Shown here: positions 8,636 to 15,951 of the stretch, piece after piece | Position numbering within the stretch: the stretch's first letter is position 1 | Layout of the letters: each line of letters begins with the position of its first letter | Assembly (NCBI GenBank): GCA_946482635.1 | Contig: CAMLSG010000057.1 | Span: 1-27,382 of the forward strand | Source: an uncultured Duganella sp. | Lineage (GTDB): Bacteria > Pseudomonadota > Gammaproteobacteria > Burkholderiales > Burkholderiaceae | DNA: 27,382 nt | Direction of reading: 5' to 3' | Notes under the pieces: model-generated | The model's database searches: none | Seen by the model: the letters and a program-made list of their open reading frames with translations, nothing else | What the model was told of the DNA's origin: nothing | Translations under genes and position numbers: made by a program

Positions 8636-10000
8636 ATGCTCACACTTAAATTCCTTGGTGCCACCGGCACCGTCACCGGTTCCAAATACCTGCTGCGCAA
8701 TGGCGACGAGCAGGTACTGGTCGATTGCGGCCTGTTCCAGGGCTACAAGCAGCTCCGGCTGCGTAACTGGGAGGCTTTCCCGGTGCCGCCTGAAAGCATT
8801 CGCGCCGTAGTACTGACCCATGCCCATCTCGATCACAGCGGCTTCCTGCCGGTGCTGGTCAGCGCCGGATTCCGCGGCAAGGTGTACTGCACGGAGGCCA
8901 CGCGCGACCTGTGCCGCATCCTGCTGCCCGATAGCGGCCGCCTGCTGGAAGAGGAGGCACTGTATGCAAATCGCCACAACTTCTCGAAGCACAAGCCGGC
9001 CTTGCCCCTCTATTCCGAAGCCGATGCGCTGCGCGCACTGGAGCACCTGGAAGTGGTCCCGGTCGGTCATGAGTTTTCCCCGGCGCCCGGAATGATGGCG
9101 CGCTTCCAGCTGGCGGGGCATATCCTTGGCGCCGCTTCGATATCGGTGCGCTGCGGCGGCCGTACCATCATGTTCTCCGGCGACGTGGGGCGGCCGAACG
9201 ACCCGATCATGCGGCCGCCGACTGTGCTTGGGAAATGCGATTACCTGGTGGTGGAGTCAACTTACGGCGACCGCCGCCACGACGCCTCCGACCCGAGCGG
9301 CAAGCTGGCCGACATCATCAGCAAGACGGCTGCACGCGGCGGCGTGACCGTGATCCCTTCGTTCGCCGTGGGCAGGGCGCAGGAGCTGCTGTATGAAATA
9401 TGGAAGCTCAAGGAAGCGGGCGCGATTCCGCTCGCCTTGCCCATCTACCTGAACAGCCCGATGGCGGTGGATGCGACGCGGCTTTACATCAAGCACCAGG
9501 GCCAGCACCGGCTGGACGAACGCAGTTGCCATGCCCTGGGCCACGTGGCGCACATCGTCAACAGCGTGGAAGAATCGATGGCGCTGAACCGGCGCCAGGC
9601 GCCCATGGTGATCATTGCCGCCAGCGGCATGGCCACCGGCGGCCGCGTGCTGCATCACCTGAAAGCCTTTGCGGGCGATTCACGCAATACGATACTGTTT
9701 GCCGGGTTCCAGGCGGCGGGCACGCGCGGCGCGCGCATGCTGGCCGGCGAAACTTCGGTCAAGATCCATGGCGAGTATTACCCGGTGCGGGCGCGGGTTG
9801 AGCTGATCGGCAACCTGTCGGCCCATGCCGACGCCGATGAAATCCTGGGCTGGCTGTCGCATTCCTCGGCCACGCCGCGCAAGGTGTTCGTCACGCATGG
9901 CGAGCCGGCGGCGGCCGATGCGCTGCGCCTTCGCATCTCAGAGCAGCTTCACTGGCCATGCCGGGTGCCGGACTACCTGGAAGAGGTAGTCCTGGAGTAG
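8636..10000 (+). CDS. Beta-CASP metallo-beta-lactamase-fold RNA hydrolase
   Basis: A 454-residue cytoplasmic protein of the YSH1/CPSF-like group of metallo-hydrolases, expected to cut RNA as an exo- or endonuclease. It has the MBL motif THAHLDHSG (His62, His64, Asp66, His67), the GHILGA His motif, FSGDVGR, the beta-CASP marker VESTYGDR, PSFAVGRAQE, and the late SAHAD (about 395-399) and VTHGE motifs. All metal ligands appear intact. The ATG at 8636 opens directly on the conserved MLTLKFLGATGTVTGS start; a longer frame to 8321 is antisense to aroP. No ribosome site is visible. The FNR/Anr-type box at 8588 suggests induction under low oxygen. The diguanylate cyclase gene follows after eight bases. 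Confidence 0.88.
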   Translation: MLTLKFLGATGTVTGSKYLLRNGDEQVLVDCGLFQGYKQLRLRNWEAFPVPPESIRAVVLTHAHLDHSGFLPVLVSAGFRGKVYCTEATRDLCRILLPDSGRLLEEEALYANRHNFSKHKPALPLYSEADALRALEHLEVVPVGHEFSPAPGMMARFQLAGHILGAASISVRCGGRTIMFSGDVGRPNDPIMRPPTVLGKCDYLVVESTYGDRRHDASDPSGKLADIISKTAARGGVTVIPSFAVGRAQELLYEIWKLKEAGAIPLALPIYLNSPMAVDATRLYIKHQGQHRLDERSCHALGHVAHIVNSVEESMALNRRQAPMVIIAASGMATGGRVLHHLKAFAGDSRNTILFAGFQAAGTRGARMLAGETSVKIHGEYYPVRARVELIGNLSAHADADEILGWLSHSSATPRKVFVTHGEPAAADALRLRISEQLHWPCRVPDYLEEVVLE

Positions 10001-10008
10001 GGGATGCC

Positions 10009-11031
10009 ATGACGGCCTTGCTGGAAATCTCGCTCGCCGCCATGTGCGGCGCCCTGTTGGCGGCAGCGCTGACGGCATGGCTGATGTTCCGCCATGTGAC
10101 GGGAATTTCCCGTCTGCTGCGCCAGCGCATGCGCAGCGCCGCGGCACGCGAGCACCTGGTGGCCAAGGTATTCGATGCAACTTCGGAAGGCATCCTGGTG
10201 GTCAACCGCGACATGCGTATCGTGGAAGCAAATCGTGCCTTCGCTGCCATGAGCGGCTATGCGCGCCATGAGCTGGTGGGCCAACATCCGCGCATCATGC
10301 AGTCCGGCAGGCAGGACGCGGAATTCTACAAGGCGATGTGGCAAGGCTTGCTGGGTACGGGCCAGTGGCAGGGCAAGGTGTGGGACCGGCGTTCCGACGG
10401 CACGCTGTTCGCCGCCCACCTGACGCTCAGCGCAGTGCGCGACGAAAACGGCAAGGTGCAGCACTATTTCGGCCTGTTCACCGACATTACGGAGGAATGC
10501 GCGCGCCAGGAGGAAATCGAGAAGATGGCCTTTATCGACCCGCTGACGCGCCTGCCCAACCGCCGGCTGATGGAAGACCGCCTGCAGCAGGCGCTGGCCT
10601 TTGCTGCGCGCACTGAAAAACTGGTGGCGGTGTGCGTGATGGACCTGGATGGCTTCAAGAACGTCAACGACACCTTCGGCCATGAAGCCGGCGATGCGGT
10701 GCTGGTGGAAGTGGCGGGACGCTTGCAGCAGGTGGTGCGTGCCAACGACACGGTGGCGCGGCTGGGAGGCGACGAATTCGTGTTGCTGCTGGCGGGTTTG
10801 AACGACGTGGGCGAGGCCGAGGAGATCCTGGAACGGGCGCTGGCGGCAGTGCGTGCACCGGTGCGGCTGGTGGATGAACAGCCGGCTTTCGTGTCGGCCA
10901 GCATTGGGCTGGCCGTATTTCCCTATGATGCGCAGCTGGCGGAAGACCTGTTGCGGCGCAGCGACGCGGCCATGTATGCGGCCAAGCGCCAGGGCCGCGA
11001 TCGCTGCAAGCGGGCGCAGGCCCGCTGCTGA
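10009..11031 (+). CDS. PAS-GGDEF diguanylate cyclase
   Basis: A 340-residue protein predicted to make c-di-GMP from two GTP. An N-terminal membrane segment (about 5-27) is followed by a PAS sensor domain (about 50-150) with a PAC-like end (YFGLFTDITEE), and a GGDEF domain (about 170-335). The catalytic motif is RLGGDEF (GGDEF at 253-257). A complete inhibitory I-site, RAND at 244-247, lies five residues before it, so product inhibition is expected. No EAL domain is present. The ATG at 10009 has a GGGG-rich ribosome site and lies eight bases after the beta-CASP gene, so the two are probably co-transcribed, possibly under the same FNR/Anr-type promoter. It is convergent with the carbonic anhydrase gene, three bases apart. 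Confidence 0.92.
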   Translation: MTALLEISLAAMCGALLAAALTAWLMFRHVTGISRLLRQRMRSAAAREHLVAKVFDATSEGILVVNRDMRIVEANRAFAAMSGYARHELVGQHPRIMQSGRQDAEFYKAMWQGLLGTGQWQGKVWDRRSDGTLFAAHLTLSAVRDENGKVQHYFGLFTDITEECARQEEIEKMAFIDPLTRLPNRRLMEDRLQQALAFAARTEKLVAVCVMDLDGFKNVNDTFGHEAGDAVLVEVAGRLQQVVRANDTVARLGGDEFVLLLAGLNDVGEAEEILERALAAVRAPVRLVDEQPAFVSASIGLAVFPYDAQLAEDLLRRSDAAMYAAKRQGRDRCKRAQARC

Positions 11032-11034
11032 AAC

Positions 11035-11781
11035 TTACAGGCTTTCCTGGACGGTGCGGCCGTTCAGCGGCTGGACCGGACGGGCGTTGTGCTTGTAGAC
11101 CTGGGCAAAGCGTTTCAGCTGTGCGTCCGACATTTCAACTGGTTTTTTCAGCACGAACCAGTTGACCTCTTCGCTGCATGGCGGAGTGGTCAGGGAACCG
11201 GCGAAGTTGTAATAGCCTTGCGCAGCTGGCAGCAGCTTGCCGATATCGATGCTGACGCCTGCCACTTCCTGCGGCTCGCCTTTTTCCTTCGGCAGGGAAT
11301 CCCACAGGGTCTGCACCAGCGGATTCTCCGCGCCTTTGCGGAACAGCACCGCTACCACGGCCAGCTTGCCTTCCGCATTTTTGTGCACCAGGTGCGCCAC
11401 CATCGGATAGCTGCGGCCATTGATCTTTTCTTCGCTCGGCTTGTGGAAGTGGAATTGCAGCAGGTCGTAGCGCTTGCCGTCGATCGTGACGCTGCTGCCT
11501 GGGGCGTAGTTCACCTGGATGGTATGGCCGTTGTCGAGAATCTTCAGCGGCGACGGGCTGTAAGCGAATTCCAGCGGCGGCAGCTTCGCCTTGCTGGTCT
11601 TGCGGATGTCGATTGGCGACTGGTTGTGGCCCAGCTTGCAGGTGCTGAAGTCCTGTTCCAGCTTGCCCCAGTTTTGCGGGCCGTTGGCGCCTTCATAGCT
11701 CCAGTGCGCCGGCGCGTTTTCGGCGAAGGCCGCGGCAGGCAGCAGGGCGGCGCAGAGCAGGAAGGAGAGGGTGCGTTTCAC
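11035..11781 (-). CDS. cah: Periplasmic alpha-type carbonic anhydrase
   Basis: A 248-residue exported enzyme interconverting CO2 and bicarbonate. The signal peptide covers residues 1-20 (ending AAAFA). Zinc ligands are His111 and His113 in QFHFHKPSE and His130 in AHLVH. The proton-shuttle equivalent is His86 in NGHTI, and the family motif SLTTPPCSE is present. All catalytic features therefore look intact, at the usual bacterial length. The start is GTG at 11781, overlapping the dsbD stop (GTGA), so it is the last gene of the minus-strand operon and is translationally coupled to dsbD. Why a carbonic anhydrase ends a redox operon is unclear; two cysteines (Cys49 in STCKLG and the Cys of PPCSE) could form a disulfide. 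Confidence 0.92.
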   Translation of the reverse strand: MKRTLSFLLCAALLPAAAFAENAPAHWSYEGANGPQNWGKLEQDFSTCKLGHNQSPIDIRKTSKAKLPPLEFAYSPSPLKILDNGHTIQVNYAPGSSVTIDGKRYDLLQFHFHKPSEEKINGRSYPMVAHLVHKNAEGKLAVVAVLFRKGAENPLVQTLWDSLPKEKGEPQEVAGVSIDIGKLLPAAQGYYNFAGSLTTPPCSEEVNWFVLKKPVEMSDAQLKRFAQVYKHNARPVQPLNGRTVQESL

Positions 11782-13688
11782 TGAGTGGTCCTTTCAGGGT
11801 TGTTTGCCGCCAGTTCCAGGCGGCGCAGGAATTTATCAGGTGGCTGGTAGCCGATGATGCGCGCCTGGGTCACTTCGTTCCCGCTGGCGTCGAACATCAC
11901 GATGCCGGGCGGGCCGAAAAGGCTGAAGCGTTTCATCAAGGCGCGGTCTTCTTCGCTGTTGGCCGTCACGTCGGCCTGCAGCAGGTGCATGTCCTGCATG
12001 GCGGCTTGCACGCGCGTGTCGCTGAAGGTAAGGCGTTCCATTTCCTTGCATGAGACGCACCAGTCGGCATAGAAGTCCAGCATGACGGGTTTTTTTGCAT
12101 TGGCTAATGCCTGGTCAAGGTCGGCGACAGTGCGAACACGGGTGAAGCGGGGTTCGGCATCGTGTGCCTGGCCCGCAGCAGCGCCGGCAATAGTAGCACC
12201 GTTCCCGGCACCGCGCAGGTGGGCCAGCGGCTGCAGTACATCGCGCCCTGAACTGGCCGCGCCGACCAGTTCAAACAGGCCGCCGAGCAGCATCAGCACG
12301 CCGAGCGCCTTTGTCGCGTAAGCGCCTGCGCCGGCGCCTTGCGGCACGGCTTCGCCCACGCGCAGGAAGGCGGCGCACAGGATGGCGAACGCGCCCCACA
12401 GCGCCATGCTGGCGGTGACCGGCAGCACCGGGTTGACCATCCAGATTGCGACGGCGATCAGCAGCAGGCCGAAGATTTTCTTCACGTGGTTCATCCAGCC
12501 GCCGGCCCGCGGCAGCAGGCTGCCTGCGGACAGCCCGGTCAGCAGCAAGGGCACGCTCATGCCGCAAGCCATCGCGAACAGCGCGCCGGCGCCGATCAGC
12601 GCGTTGCCGGTCTGGCTGATGTACAGCAGGGCGCCGGCCAGCGGGCCCGCCACGCAAGGGCCGACGATCAGCGCCGATACTGCGCCCATCGTGAACACGG
12701 CGGCGATCCGGCCGCCGGACAGGTTGCCGCTGGCGGAGCTGAGGCGGGTCTGCAGGGCGCTTGGCAGTTGCAGCTGGTAGACGTCGAACATCGACAGGGC
12801 CAGTGCGACCAGGAGGGCGCCGAAGGTGAGCAAGACCCACGGCTTCTGCAGCGCGCCGGCCAGGCCTTCGCCCGCCAGGCCAGCAGCTACGCCCAGCGAG
12901 GTGTAGACCAGGGCCATGCCCAGGCTGTAGGCAGCCGCCAGCAGCAGGCCGCGCTTGCGGGTCACCTGCGCTTCGCCGACGATGATGGAAGAGAGGATCG
13001 GCACCATCGGCAGCACGCAAGGGGTGAACGAAAGCAGCAGCCCGAACACCAGGAAGGCCGCGCCGATGCGCCATGCGCTGCCGCTTTGCAGCGTGCGTTG
13101 TGCCAGGGAGGTGTCGTCTTCCGCCACTGCCGTACTGCCGGCCGCCGCTGTAGCGCCTTTCGCTGCAGTGCTGGCTGCGGGCGCCGCACCGCCGTTCGCC
13201 TGCGGGGAATTTGCGCTACCGGCATTTGCGGCCTGGCCTGGCGACGCGTCCGGCAGCGCTTCCAGCACGCCCGGCCGCGCCGGATCGACGCGGAAGCTGC
13301 GTTCGGCCGGCGGGTAGCACAAGCCGGCATCCGCACAGCCCTGGTAGGAGACCGTCAAGGTGGCGGCGGAACGGCCCTGCCATGGAAGCTGCAAGGCCAG
13401 TTCGCCCGCATAGGTTTCCATCTCCTTGCCAAAATTTTCATCATACTTGCGCTTCCCGGGCGGCAGCAGCACCGGCACGGCGGCGCCAGCGCTGCGCAGG
13501 CTGATGCGATCGCGGTACAGGTGATACTCGGGCGCGATCGTCCAGTGCAAGGCAAGCTGGCCGTCGGCGCGCAGCTCTGCCTGCAGGTCAAAGGCCTGCT
13601 CCGGCGCCAGGAAATCATCGGCCAGTGCAGGGCTGCCGAACAGGGTAGCCAGCAGCAGCGCTGCCAGCCATTTAATGAGGAACTTCAT
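11778..13688 (-). CDS. dsbD: Thiol:disulfide interchange protein DsbD
   Basis: A 636-residue inner-membrane protein that passes electrons from cytoplasmic thioredoxin to periplasmic thiols. It has a signal peptide (1-23) and a periplasmic alpha domain with the redox pair Cys118/Cys124 in YQGCADAGLCYPP. An Ala/Gly-rich linker (about 150-195) leads to an eight-helix membrane domain with Cys224 (FTPCVLP) and Cys345 (GPCVAGP). A C-terminal thioredoxin-like domain carries the CVSC motif (544-547). All three cysteine pairs are present. The start lies four bases after the apbE stop, and its end overlaps the carbonic anhydrase start. In this operon it is the likely electron source for the thioredoxin domain and the cysteine-rich proteins encoded upstream. 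Confidence 0.95.
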   Translation of the reverse strand: MKFLIKWLAALLLATLFGSPALADDFLAPEQAFDLQAELRADGQLALHWTIAPEYHLYRDRISLRSAGAAVPVLLPPGKRKYDENFGKEMETYAGELALQLPWQGRSAATLTVSYQGCADAGLCYPPAERSFRVDPARPGVLEALPDASPGQAANAGSANSPQANGGAAPAASTAAKGATAAAGSTAVAEDDTSLAQRTLQSGSAWRIGAAFLVFGLLLSFTPCVLPMVPILSSIIVGEAQVTRKRGLLLAAAYSLGMALVYTSLGVAAGLAGEGLAGALQKPWVLLTFGALLVALALSMFDVYQLQLPSALQTRLSSASGNLSGGRIAAVFTMGAVSALIVGPCVAGPLAGALLYISQTGNALIGAGALFAMACGMSVPLLLTGLSAGSLLPRAGGWMNHVKKIFGLLLIAVAIWMVNPVLPVTASMALWGAFAILCAAFLRVGEAVPQGAGAGAYATKALGVLMLLGGLFELVGAASSGRDVLQPLAHLRGAGNGATIAGAAAGQAHDAEPRFTRVRTVADLDQALANAKKPVMLDFYADWCVSCKEMERLTFSDTRVQAAMQDMHLLQADVTANSEEDRALMKRFSLFGPPGIVMFDASGNEVTQARIIGYQPPDKFLRRLELAANNPERTTQ

Positions 13689-13691
13689 GAT

Positions 13692-14582
13692 TCATCTCCG
13701 AAAAATGTGGCCATCCTGGTCGATGGCCAGGTAGGACAAGCCAGACTGTTCAAGGAACTCCAGCCCGTCCCGCTCCAGCAGCATGGCCGTGGTGCTGCAG
13801 CTTCCGGCCGCGATGGCCATGGGCGACACCACGCTGACCGAACGCCAGTACGAGACCGGCATGCCGCTGCGCGGATCGAGGACGTGGCAATAGCGCCGCC
13901 CATCCGCTTCGAAAAAACGCTCGTAATCGCCGCTGGTCGCCAGGGCTCCCCGGCTGAACGGCACGCTGGCAATAGTGGCCCGGGTATCGCGCGGGTGCTG
14001 GATGCCGATGCTCCATTCGGCGCCATCCGGCCGCGGCCCGAGGAAGCGCATGTCGCCGCCCAGGTTCACGTAGCCATGCCGAACGCCCTGCGCGATCAGG
14101 ATCTCCGCCGCGCGATCAACCGCATACTCCTTGCCGAAACCGCCGAAATCCAGCTCCATGCCAGCCTGCGGAAGCAGGACGCAGCCGCCCTCCCGCCGCA
14201 CCTGCTGCCAGCCGACCAGCGGCAGCAAGGCCTCCAGCGTCGACGCTGAAGGAACGGTGCCGAGCCGGAAGTCCCACGCCTTGCGCAGCACGCCGGAGGT
14301 GATGTCGAAACGGCCGCCGCTGCTGCGATGCACGGCATCGGCATATTCCAGCAAGGCCAGCGTCTCTTCGTCGCAGCCGACCGGCGCCACGCCGGCCGCC
14401 GCGTTGATCCGGCTCACGATGCTGTCCGGGCGATAGCGCGAGTATTTGGCCTCGATCCGGCGCACTTCCTCCAGCGCCGGCTCGGCCAATGCCCGTGCCT
14501 CGGCGCCGTCGGCTGCGGCCAGCCGGATTTCGCAGCGGCTGGCCATCGCCTGGAAGTCGATCGTGTAGACCGGGTTTACCAC
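13692..14582 (-). CDS. apbE: FAD:protein FMN transferase ApbE
   Basis: A 296-residue ApbE-family protein, which attaches FMN from FAD to a Ser or Thr of exported proteins using Mg2+. Motifs in order are the N-terminal FQAMAS (usual AMGT position), RYRPDSIVSRIN, GGRFDITSG, LDFGGFGKEYAVD, NLGGDMR, SGDYERFF and HVLDPRSG. No clear signal peptide or lipobox is visible, which is unusual because the enzyme normally works outside the cytoplasm. The start is GTG at 14582, overlapping the DUF3570 stop by seven bases; an ATG at 14546 would remove the AMAS region and is less likely. A candidate target motif, DDVSGAS, lies in the adjacent DUF3570 protein. dsbD follows after three bases. Confidence 0.92.
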   Translation of the reverse strand: MVNPVYTIDFQAMASRCEIRLAAADGAEARALAEPALEEVRRIEAKYSRYRPDSIVSRINAAAGVAPVGCDEETLALLEYADAVHRSSGGRFDITSGVLRKAWDFRLGTVPSASTLEALLPLVGWQQVRREGGCVLLPQAGMELDFGGFGKEYAVDRAAEILIAQGVRHGYVNLGGDMRFLGPRPDGAEWSIGIQHPRDTRATIASVPFSRGALATSGDYERFFEADGRRYCHVLDPRSGMPVSYWRSVSVVSPMAIAAGSCSTTAMLLERDGLEFLEQSGLSYLAIDQDGHIFRR

Positions 14583-15721
14583 TGCCGTGTCACTCCGATC
14601 TGCAGGCTGACCGCGCGCATCGGCGCCAGCCCCGGGCTGCCGCTGCCGAACACGCGCCAGGAGCCGCGCTGCTCGTAGCGTTCCACCTTGAAGTCGACCG
14701 CCCAGTCCCGGTTCAGCTGCTTGGCCAGCTTGACCCCGAGCGTGACGGCGCCGAAGCCGGACAGGCGCTGGTCGGCGGAGCTGGCCTGGCTGCTGCCGAA
14801 CACATAACCGGGCGGGAATGGCTCGCCGAGGGTGCGGTCATAGACCGGGTCGAAATAGAAGTCGGCGGCGCGCTGCGTATACAGGCGCACTGCGGGCGTG
14901 ACGGTCCAGCCATCGCTTAGTCCCTGCACCCATTCGGCGCCCAGCGTGTGGGCGCTGATGCCGAAGCTGTCGTGATAGAAGCGGTAACTGAGCCGGCTGG
15001 TGGCGCCCAGCGCGACGAAGCGGTGGTTCCACTGCAGCAGGGCAGTGTCCTGGCGCCGCTTGTCCGGGCGGTTGTCGGCCATCTTGTACGGGTCGGAGTA
15101 GTAGCCGTGACCCTGCGTATGGGTGAGCGTGAACTGGCCGACGTCGACCGGCGTCAGCACCTGCGTCACGCCGGCCAGCACGCTGACGGTCTGGCGCCCG
15201 GCGTCCTGCACGATATGGTTGACGGGATTGATGCTGTCATCCGAGCCGCCGACACCGAAATTCCAGGTCGTGTTCTTGTCCTCGCTGGCGAGCGACGCCT
15301 GCATCGACAAGGCACGCGACACGTAGTCATGTTCGGTCGAATACGCGGCCGACACGCTGACCGTGCCGCGCGGCAGGTAGCGCGTGACGGTTACGTCGCC
15401 GGCCTTGCGCAAGTCGTCCATGCGCGAGGCGCCGGAGACGGCAGTGTGGTAGCGCGGCGAGGCGCCCGACACGTCGTCCACGGTGGCGCTGGCGGCCACC
15501 GACCATTCGCCGGCGACCGGGGCCAGCACGGAGACCGCCGGCGCATGCACGCGCACGCGGTCGAGGCCCGGCTGGTCCTCCTTGTAGTACAGGTATTTGA
15601 CGCCGATGCTGCCCCGTTCCGGCGCCGTCTCGGCATGCACGGCGCCGATGCCCGGCAGCAGCATGGCCGCCGCCAGCAAGGCCTGGCCGACCGGCATGCC
15701 GTTCTGTGGTTTGTTTTCCAT
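14576..15721 (-). CDS. DUF3570 outer-membrane beta-barrel protein with DxxSGAS motif
   Basis: A 381-residue exported protein of the DUF3570 type. The signal peptide covers residues 1-30 (ending GAVHA). The rest alternates short polar and hydrophobic strands rich in Tyr, Gly and Ser and ends in a C-terminal Trp (QIGVTRQW), typical of outer-membrane barrels. Near the mature N-terminus is DDVSGAS (residues 82-88), with a second SGAS at 96-99. The first fits the D-x-x-(S/T)-G-A-(S/T) consensus for ApbE-attached FMN. No cysteine is evident in the mature part. The gene starts 11 bases after the DUF4266 gene and overlaps apbE, so the three are one unit. The molecular role is unknown. Confidence 0.85.
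   Translation of the reverse strand: MENKPQNGMPVGQALLAAAMLLPGIGAVHAETAPERGSIGVKYLYYKEDQPGLDRVRVHAPAVSVLAPVAGEWSVAASATVDDVSGASPRYHTAVSGASRMDDLRKAGDVTVTRYLPRGTVSVSAAYSTEHDYVSRALSMQASLASEDKNTTWNFGVGGSDDSINPVNHIVQDAGRQTVSVLAGVTQVLTPVDVGQFTLTHTQGHGYYSDPYKMADNRPDKRRQDTALLQWNHRFVALGATSRLSYRFYHDSFGISAHTLGAEWVQGLSDGWTVTPAVRLYTQRAADFYFDPVYDRTLGEPFPPGYVFGSSQASSADQRLSGFGAVTLGVKLAKQLNRDWAVDFKVERYEQRGSWRVFGSGSPGLAPMRAVSLQIGVTRQW
15458..15478 (-). other. Putative ApbE flavinylation motif in the DUF3570 protein
   Basis: These codons encode DDVSGAS (residues 82-88). It fits the D-x-x-(S/T)-G-A-(S/T) pattern of proteins that receive FMN from ApbE, with Ser88 the expected attachment residue. The next gene in the operon is apbE. 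A second SGAS at residues 96-99 lacks the leading Asp. Modification is inferred, not shown. Confidence 0.5.
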
Positions 15722-15732
15722 GGTCTTCCTTG

Positions 15733-15951
15733 TCAGTTGCAGCCGCAGCCGCCGCCGCCCACGGCGCTGCCGCCGGATGCCGCTTCCTTGCTGGCGTAAA
15801 TGTGTTCGTTGAAGCGCGTCTCCAGGCTGTCGCCCTGGAGCAGCATGTCGGTGCGCGCCAGTTCACCCTTTTCCCATGGCTGGACGGGCTTCAGGGCGCA
15901 GCCGGAGAGCCCGGCCAGCACGGCGCAGGCAGCAAGCAGGCGCGCGCTCAT
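15733..15951 (-). CDS. DUF4266 small lipoprotein with Gly-Cys tail
   Basis: A 72-residue lipoprotein. The signal sequence ends in the lipobox LSGC, with Cys18 the expected lipidated residue. The mature part has the DUF4266-like stretch VQPWEKGELARTDM, then a charged helix (LETRFNEHIYASKEAA), and ends GGSAVGGGGCGCN, with Cys69 and Cys71. Such a tail could bind metal, form a mixed disulfide or be modified; its role is unknown. The residue after the lipidated Cys is Ala, so outer-membrane sorting is likely. The ATG overlaps the stop of the upstream polyprotein gene (ATGA), and the DUF3570 gene follows after 11 bases. I recall DUF4266 and DUF3570 genes occurring together elsewhere, but could not check this. 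Confidence 0.85.
   Translation of the reverse strand: MSARLLAACAVLAGLSGCALKPVQPWEKGELARTDMLLQGDSLETRFNEHIYASKEAASGGSAVGGGGCGCN

Noticed and set aside
7042..8649. 535-codon plus-strand frame across aroP
   Set aside because: Shadow of a clear permease gene; His/Gln-rich and without hydrophobic or domain pattern.
11032..11034. Bidirectional terminator between the convergent cyclase and carbonic anhydrase genes
   Set aside because: Only three bases separate the stops and no hairpin with a T-run was seen nearby.
12339..14249. 636-codon plus-strand frame across dsbD and apbE
   Set aside because: Both minus-strand genes have complete catalytic motifs; the plus frame has none.
15733..15951. DUF4266 gene as a RiPP or methanobactin-like precursor because of its Gly-Cys tail
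   Set aside because: It has a lipobox and no RiPP-modifying enzyme gene lies nearby; kept only as an unusual tail.
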